A stretch of DNA of 64,000 bases from Williamsia maris. GTDB taxonomy: Bacteria > Actinomycetota > Actinomycetes > Mycobacteriales > Mycobacteriaceae. The DNA is taken from positions 372,001 to 436,000 of the forward strand of contig NZ_JAMTCJ010000003.1 in assembly GCF_024171815.1 (NCBI RefSeq). Direction: 5' to 3'. Positions 59,266-64,000 of the stretch are shown here, one piece after another. The translations under genes and the position numbers were made by a program. Within the stretch, counting starts at the first letter, position 1, and the number at the start of each line of letters is the position of its first letter. A model generated the notes under the pieces. It had not been told where the DNA came from. It did not search any database and saw nothing but the letters and a program-made list of their open reading frames with translations.

Positions 59266-60344
59266 GCGGCTGCGATTCGGCCGCAGCCGAGAACGACGTC
59301 ACCGTCGGAGGGGTCGAGCCGGTAGAGCACCGCGGCCTGCCCGCGGGCGACGCCGGTCAGCGGCTCGGACAGTTCGATCCGGATCCGGGTGCCGTCGTCG
59401 ACGGCCCGGGCGCGGGCGCGCGCTAGACCACCGTGGGCGCGGACCTGCACGGTGCAGTCGAGGTCCTCGGTCGGGACCGTTCCCGATGTCCAGACCGCGC
59501 GGTCGGCGGTGATGGACCAGACGTCGAGATCTTCGGCCGGGCCGACGGTGACGACCGACGTCTCCGGGTCGATGCCGGTGACGTAGCGGGGACGGCCGTC
59601 GGCGGCGGGGGCCTCGATGCCGAGGCCCTTGCGCTGTCCGATCGTGAACCCGTGCACCCCGTCGTGTTCGGCGAGGGCGACACCGCTCGAGGCGTCGACG
59701 ACCATGCCGGGGCGGACGCCGATGCGGGCGCCGAGGAACGCGCGGGTGTCGCCGGTCGGGATGAAGCAGATGTCGTGCGAGTCGGGCTTCTCGGCGACCG
59801 ACAGCCCGCGACGTGCCGCCTCGGCCCGGATCTCGGACTTCGGGGTGTCACCGATGGGGAACATCGCGCGCGAGAGTTGTCGGGCGGTCAACACCGCGAG
59901 GACGTACGACTGATCCTTGTCCTCGTCGACCGCACGTCGGAGTTCACCGTCGACCAGGCGCGCGTAGTGGCCGGTGGCCACCGCGTCGAACCCGAGGGCG
60001 ATGGCCCGCTCGGCGAGGGCGGAGAACTTGATCTTCTCGTTGCACGACAGGCACGGGTTGGGGGTCTCCCCCGCGGCGTAGGCGCTGACGAACTCGTCGA
60101 TGACGTCTTCTTTGAACCGGTCGGCGAAATCCCAGACGTAGAAGGGGATGCCGAGGATGTCGGCGACCCGCCGGGCGTCGCCCGCGTCCTCCTTCGAGCA
60201 ACACCCGCGGCTGCCGGTGCGCAGTGCGCCCGGGGCGGTGGACAGGGCGAGGTGTACGCCGACGACGTCGTGTCCGGCGTCCACCGCGCGTGCGGCGGCC
60301 ACCGCGGAGTCGACGCCACCGCTCATCGCGGCCAGGATGCGCAT
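59262..60344 (-). CDS. mnmA: tRNA 2-thiouridylase MnmA
   Basis: MnmA thiolates U34 of tRNA-Glu, -Gln and -Lys. The 360-residue protein has PP-loop SGGVDS (residues 8-13), the two catalytic cysteines Cys98 (NPCLSC) and Cys193 (HDICFI), and GQRKGLGI. Its ATG shares one base with the iscS stop, so the sulfur donor IscS is made from the same mRNA. The longer open frame to 61205 is a shadow inside iscS. Confidence 0.97.
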   Translation of the reverse strand: MRILAAMSGGVDSAVAAARAVDAGHDVVGVHLALSTAPGALRTGSRGCCSKEDAGDARRVADILGIPFYVWDFADRFKEDVIDEFVSAYAAGETPNPCLSCNEKIKFSALAERAIALGFDAVATGHYARLVDGELRRAVDEDKDQSYVLAVLTARQLSRAMFPIGDTPKSEIRAEAARRGLSVAEKPDSHDICFIPTGDTRAFLGARIGVRPGMVVDASSGVALAEHDGVHGFTIGQRKGLGIEAPAADGRPRYVTGIDPETSVVTVGPAEDLDVWSITADRAVWTSGTVPTEDLDCTVQVRAHGGLARARARAVDDGTRIRIELSEPLTGVARGQAAVLYRLDPSDGDVVLGCGRIAAA

Positions 60345-61564
60345 CAGCGGTCCCCCGCCGAGACGCTGGCCATGCCCGCGGTGCGGGCACGGTCGACGAC
60401 CTCGCCGATGACGGTGGCGACGCGGTCCACGTCGGCCTCGGTGGTCGACGGGGCGAGGCTGAAACGCAGACTGCTGCGGGCGTCCGGGGTGGACATGCCC
60501 ATCGCGATGAGGACATGGCTGGCCTGGGCGACACCGGCGGTGCAGGCCGAGCCGGTGGAACACTCGATCCCGTTGGCGTCGAGCAACATCAGCAGCGAGT
60601 CCCCCTCGCAACCGATGAAGGACACATGCGCGTTGCCGGGAAGCCGACGAGAACCCAACGGGCCGTTGACGATGCAGCCCTCGGTGTCCATGAGGGCGCT
60701 GAGCAGGCGGTCGCGTAGTGCCGCGACGCGGTGCATCGAGTCGTCGAGCTCGTCGACCGACTGCGTCAGGGCGGCGGCCATGCCGACGGCCGCGGCCGCG
60801 TCGGGTGTACCGGAGCGGACATCGCGTTCGTGCCCGCCGCCGTGCAACAGCGGTGCGCAGTCGACATCGCGACGCAGCAGCAACGCACCCGCGCCGTGGG
60901 GACCGCCGAACTTGTGTCCGGCGAGGCTCAGCGCGGACAGTCCGCTGGCGGCGAAGTCGACCGGGATGTGTCCGACGGCCTGGATGGCGTCGGTGTGCAT
61001 GGGGACCGCGAACTCGGCGGCGATCGCGGCGAGCTCGGTGATCGGCTGGATCGACCCGACCTCGTTGTTGGCCCACATGACCGACACCAGGGCGGTGTCG
61101 GAGGCGTGGGCGGCGAGCTCGGCCCGCAGATCGGCGGGGTCGACGAACCCGTCGGAGTCGACCGGCAGCAGCACGAGGTCGGCCTCGCCGCGATCGGCCA
61201 GCCACTGCGCGGGGTCGATGACCGCGTGGTGTTCCACCGAGGAGATGACGATGCGTCGCCGACGGGGGTCACCGGCGCGGCGGGCCCAGAAGATCCCCTT
61301 CACGGCCAGGTTGTCGCTCTCGGTGCCGCCTGCGGTGAAGATGACCTCGGACGGACGGGCGCCCACCGCGGCGGCGATCGACTCGCGCGCCTCCTCGAGG
61401 TGTCGACGGGCTCGGCGGCCGGATCCGTGCAGGGATGCGGCGTTGCCCGGATCGCCCAGGATGCGCGTCATCGCCTCGACGGCGCGGGGCAGCATGGCTG
61501 TCGACGCGGCGTGATCGAGGTAGACGGTGGGACGGCCGATGGGCGTCCGATCGGTGGTGGGCAT
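60344..61564 (-). CDS. iscS: Cysteine desulfurase (IscS-type)
   Basis: This PLP enzyme frees sulfur from cysteine as a persulfide for tRNA thiolation and Fe-S clusters. The 406-residue protein has [19 protein letters not shown], the PLP lysine Lys218 ([11 protein letters not shown]) and the persulfide Cys341 (STGSACTAG). The ATG at 61564 lies 9 nt after TATCCT; no Shine-Dalgarno. First gene of iscS-mnmA-metE-like. M. tuberculosis counterpart Rv3025c. Confidence 0.97.
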   Translation of the reverse strand: MPTTDRTPIGRPTVYLDHAASTAMLPRAVEAMTRILGDPGNAASLHGSGRRARRHLEEARESIAAAVGARPSEVIFTAGGTESDNLAVKGIFWARRAGDPRRRRIVISSVEHHAVIDPAQWLADRGEADLVLLPVDSDGFVDPADLRAELAAHASDTALVSVMWANNEVGSIQPITELAAIAAEFAVPMHTDAIQAVGHIPVDFAASGLSALSLAGHKFGGPHGAGALLLRRDVDCAPLLHGGGHERDVRSGTPDAAAAVGMAAALTQSVDELDDSMHRVAALRDRLLSALMDTEGCIVNGPLGSRRLPGNAHVSFIGCEGDSLLMLLDANGIECSTGSACTAGVAQASHVLIAMGMSTPDARSSLRFSLAPSTTEADVDRVATVIGEVVDRARTAGMASVSAGDR

Positions 61565-61614
61565 GGTGTAGCCAGGATAACGTCCGGGACACCATCGACA
61601 ATTCCGCGGCGTGC

Positions 61615-62496
61615 TCAGCCCGCCAGTGACAGCCCGTGCACGCCCTCGTTCACGGTGGGCAGCGGCGGGAGCACCATCGGCCCGAAGACCAGGCGTTCGC
61701 ATCGCCGGGCGAGTTCCCGACGGTCCGGACCCGGCAGCTGCAGCTCGTGCACCCGGACCCGCACACTCAGCCCGGTGGCCGAGATCACCCGCCGCATCGT
61801 GTCGAGCAGGTCGTCGTCACCGATGAAACTCGCGGCGGTGGACACCTCGTCCCCGGGCCCACGGAACCCGACGTGCATCGGGATCACCGGGACCGCTGCG
61901 TCGACGGCCGCCTGGAACATGGCCGGTCGGAAGGTCCCGCCGGTGCGTCCACACCACGTGGTGCCCTCGGGGAACACCCCGACGGCGTCGTCGGAGTGCA
62001 GTCCGGCGACCGCGGCGTCCACGGTGCCCGGCAGCGACCGCAACGACTCTCGGTCGATGCCGATGACCCCGAGTCGCCGTGCCAGCGTCCCGACGACCGG
62101 CCACGCGAGGAGCTCGGACTTGGCGACGAACCGGGCAGGCACGACCGACGCGATGGCCAGGATGTCGAGGAACGAGGTGTGGTTGGCGACGATGAGGCCG
62201 GCTCCCCTGCCGACGAACGGCCGGCGGTCGTCGACCTGCACCGCGATGCCCAGCGCCGCGAGCAGGGACCGCGCGGCATGGCGGGTGAACCGGCGCCGTA
62301 CCGGGCGCGGCAGGGCCGTGACGATCGCCCCGGCGGGGACGAGACGGCAGATGGTCGCCACGACCCGCAGGAGCCGGATGGCGGTCCGTACGCGGTCGTG
62401 TGTGCGAGCCGTGGCGGGCACGCAACTCGCATCGCACGGGCTGACGGGGAACCAGGCGTGGGCGCGCCGGGTGGGCGCGGTGTCGACGAGGGTCAT
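61615..62496 (-). CDS. PlsC-type 1-acyl-glycerol-3-phosphate / lyso-lipid acyltransferase
   Basis: A 293-residue membrane-associated acyltransferase with the HX4D catalytic motif NHTSFLD (His106-Asp111), [10 protein letters not shown] and FPEGTT at 175-179. Its ATG directly follows the stop of the GNAT gene (TAGATG), so they are tightly coupled. Paired with an OlsB-like N-acyltransferase it resembles OlsA of ornithine-lipid synthesis; a general phospholipid role is the alternative. M. tuberculosis counterpart Rv3026c. Confidence 0.88.
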   Translation of the reverse strand: MTLVDTAPTRRAHAWFPVSPCDASCVPATARTHDRVRTAIRLLRVVATICRLVPAGAIVTALPRPVRRRFTRHAARSLLAALGIAVQVDDRRPFVGRGAGLIVANHTSFLDILAIASVVPARFVAKSELLAWPVVGTLARRLGVIGIDRESLRSLPGTVDAAVAGLHSDDAVGVFPEGTTWCGRTGGTFRPAMFQAAVDAAVPVIPMHVGFRGPGDEVSTAASFIGDDDLLDTMRRVISATGLSVRVRVHELQLPGPDRRELARRCERLVFGPMVLPPLPTVNEGVHGLSLAG

Positions 62497-63330
62497 CTAG
62501 GCCTCCGCGGCGTCGGCGGCCGAGCGCAGTCGGTCGAGGTATCGGGTGTTGGCCTGCTGCTTGTCGATGATCGTGACGAAGTCGGCGACGCCGAACACGA
62601 GGTCGTGGGCGGGCTCGCCGCAGATCTGCGCCCCGATCCGCAGGTAGCCGCGCAGCAGCGGCGGCAGCGCCGGCCGGGAGGGCGGAGCGATGTCGTCGAG
62701 TCCACGCCCGTCGATGTCGACAGGGGTACGCGGATGAACCTCCCAGGGCGCGCGGTGGCGGTCGCGGACGAGATCGCGGATGCCCCGGATGTGGGCGCCG
62801 GGTGCGGTGCCGTCGCCGATGTCGACGGGCACCGAGGTGCACCCGACGGCGTAGCGGTGGCCGGTGTCGTCGAGGTAGCGCAGGATCCCCGACCACATCA
62901 GGGCCATCACCGAGCCCGAGCGGTGTTCGACCGCCACACACGCCCGGCCCATCTCGACGGTCTGCGGGGCGATGGGGTCGAGTTCGGCGAGGTCGAACTC
63001 GGTGGCGGTGTAGAGGCCGCCCGCGGCGATGGCTCCCGTCGGCGGGAGCATCCGGTAACAGCCGACCACCTCGTCGGTGTCGTTGCGGCGGACGATCAGG
63101 TGGTCGCAGAAGTCGTCGAAACGATCCGCGTCCCGACCGTCGGTCACGCCGGCCATCGCCGACGCGAACCCCGGCTCCCGGGAGAACACCGCGAATCGCA
63201 GGCGCTGCGCCGCGACGATGTCACGCGGGTCGGCGGTGAGATGAAGGCTGTAGGTCGGTCCGGTGATGAGCGGACGCGCTGCGCTCGGCGGGGTCGGGAG
63301 GGGTCGATCGGCCAGCAGTGAGTTGGTCAT
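62497..63330 (-). CDS. GNAT-fold N-acyltransferase (OlsB/hemolysin-like)
   Basis: A 277-residue protein of the Acetyltransf_5 (OlsB-like) group: RLRFAVFSREPGFA, FDDFCDHLIVRRNDTDEVVGCYR, VEMGRACVAVEHRSG and VGCTSVPVD. OlsB transfers a 3-hydroxyacyl chain from ACP to ornithine to make lyso-ornithine lipid. M. tuberculosis counterpart Rv3027c. ATG 63330 is chosen; the frame to 63438 adds non-conserved residues. Other amines or peptides as acceptors cannot be excluded. Confidence 0.85.
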   Translation of the reverse strand: MTNSLLADRPLPTPPSAARPLITGPTYSLHLTADPRDIVAAQRLRFAVFSREPGFASAMAGVTDGRDADRFDDFCDHLIVRRNDTDEVVGCYRMLPPTGAIAAGGLYTATEFDLAELDPIAPQTVEMGRACVAVEHRSGSVMALMWSGILRYLDDTGHRYAVGCTSVPVDIGDGTAPGAHIRGIRDLVRDRHRAPWEVHPRTPVDIDGRGLDDIAPPSRPALPPLLRGYLRIGAQICGEPAHDLVFGVADFVTIIDKQQANTRYLDRLRSAADAAEA

Positions 63331-63435
63331 GGCCACAGGTGTAGTGGCCGATTCGGACAGCACTGCAGCGGCACGGTGTCGTGTCGATGGAGGCGTGATG
63401 AACTCCCCCGGCCAGGGTGAACCGGGCCCGACACG

Positions 63436-63469
63436 CACATGACCCCCGGGAGATCCCGGGGGTCATGTG
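63436..63469 (-). terminator. etfA: Terminator hairpin after etfA
   Basis: A 15-bp perfect stem (CACATGACCCCCGGG with its complement) around the loop AGAT lies 23 bp beyond the etfA stop on the minus strand. It separates etfA from the acyltransferase pair. Confidence 0.85.
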
Positions 63470-63491
63470 GTCGTTCAGGTCGTGCTGGAAC

Positions 63492-64000
63492 TCACTTGCG
63501 CTTGTTGACGGCCTCGGTGAGCTGGGGTGCGACGTCGAACAGGTCGCCGACGATGCCGAAGTCGGCGATCTCGAAGATCGGCGCCTCCTCGTCCTTGTTC
63601 ACCGCGACGATGGTCTTCGAGGTCTGCATGCCCGCACGGTGCTGGATGGCGCCGGAGATACCGAGGGCCACGTACAGCTGAGGCGACACGGTCTTGCCGG
63701 TCTGACCCACCTGGAACTGGCCCGGGTAGTACCCGGAGTCGACCGCTGCGCGCGAGGCGCCCACGGCGGCACCGAGCGAGTCGGCGAGATCCTCGACGAC
63801 CGAGAACTTCTCGGCGCTGCCGACACCGCGTCCACCGGAGACGACGATCGACGCCTCGGTGAGCTCGGGGCGGTCGCCACCGACGATGGGCTCGATCTTG
63901 GTGATCTTGACGGCGTTCTCGGCCGCGGCCGGGACCTCGACGTCGACGCGCTCGCCTGCACCGGCCTGCGGCTCGGCCTCCACTGCGCCCGGACGGACGG
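63492..64000 (-). CDS. etfA: Electron transfer flavoprotein alpha subunit (C-terminal part, cut by window edge)
   Basis: EtfA with EtfB carries electrons from acyl-CoA dehydrogenases to the quinone pool. About 169 C-terminal residues are visible, covering the FAD domain: [48 protein letters not shown] and a final [21 protein letters not shown]. The N-terminal part lies beyond the right edge. M. tuberculosis counterpart Rv3028c (FixB). Confidence 0.96.
   Translation of the reverse strand, partial: VRPGAVEAEPQAGAGERVDVEVPAAAENAVKITKIEPIVGGDRPELTEASIVVSGGRGVGSAEKFSVVEDLADSLGAAVGASRAAVDSGYYPGQFQVGQTGKTVSPQLYVALGISGAIQHRAGMQTSKTIVAVNKDEEAPIFEIADFGIVGDLFDVAPQLTEAVNKRK

Overview
The window is a 64 kb piece of a very GC-rich actinobacterial chromosome from the mycolic-acid group (Mycobacteriales), most likely Gordonia or a close relative. 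The evidence is the gene content and order. From recG to etfA the backbone follows the order I recall for Mycobacterium tuberculosis Rv2973c-Rv3028c: recG, DAK2 kinase, ung, thiL, gpsA, fbiD, ppk, mutT1, hupB, leuDC, an IclR regulator, gltX with two tRNAs, leuB, serA, ilvCNB, cfp6-like, doxX, lppZ, gatB, pfkA, gatAC, an ACT protein, ligA, mnmA, iscS, an acyltransferase pair and etfA. No transposase, phage gene, CRISPR array or PE/PPE gene is visible. The genus is inference; the synteny is recollection of a known genome, not a search.

Layout. 1-12.1 kb: repair and housekeeping (recG cut by the left edge, fatty-acid kinase-like DAK2 protein, rpmB, a crotonase, ung, gamma-carbonic anhydrase, thiL, gpsA, the F420 gene fbiD, ppk, mutT1). 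12.1-17.5 kb: hupB with a 60-bp repeat tail, leuCD divergent from an IclR regulator, an F420/flavin oxidoreductase, a small helical protein and a NADAR protein. 17.5-21 kb: tRNA-Glu(CTC), tRNA-Gln(CTG), gltX and two hydrolases. 21-28.6 kb: an MFS transporter, then a lone ketosynthase and a PAS-PAS-GGDEF cyclase, then serA-leuB and a secreted S1 protease. 28.6-29 kb: a non-coding block of 21-bp tandem repeats between two identical terminator hairpins. 29-32.7 kb: ilvB-ilvN-ilvC behind a classical attenuator with an ILVL leader peptide. 33-39 kb: ilvD and an accessory set (FMN monooxygenase, quinone oxidoreductase, dienoyl-CoA isomerase). 39-44.5 kb: doxX, lppZ, gatB, a PspC protein and pfkA. 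44.6-51.5 kb: an accessory island bounded by two phospholipase-A2-like paralogues, containing a reductase/steroid-type SDR pair, a NarL-type two-component system and an alpha/beta hydrolase. 51.4-64 kb: gatCA, ligA, an L,D-transpeptidase, the translationally coupled iscS-mnmA-metE-like operon, an acyltransferase pair resembling ornithine-lipid synthesis, and etfA cut by the right edge.

How the genes work together. Most of the branched-chain amino-acid pathway is here (ilvB, ilvN, ilvC, ilvD, leuB, leuC, leuD), with serA beside leuB. Two control layers are visible: attenuation ahead of ilvB and an IclR regulator next to leuCD. GatCAB, gltX and tRNA-Gln together give the indirect route to Gln-tRNA. 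IscS and MnmA form a sulfur relay to tRNA. Sixteen or more starts have a TANNNT-like box 6-7 nt upstream and no Shine-Dalgarno, so leaderless mRNAs appear common here.
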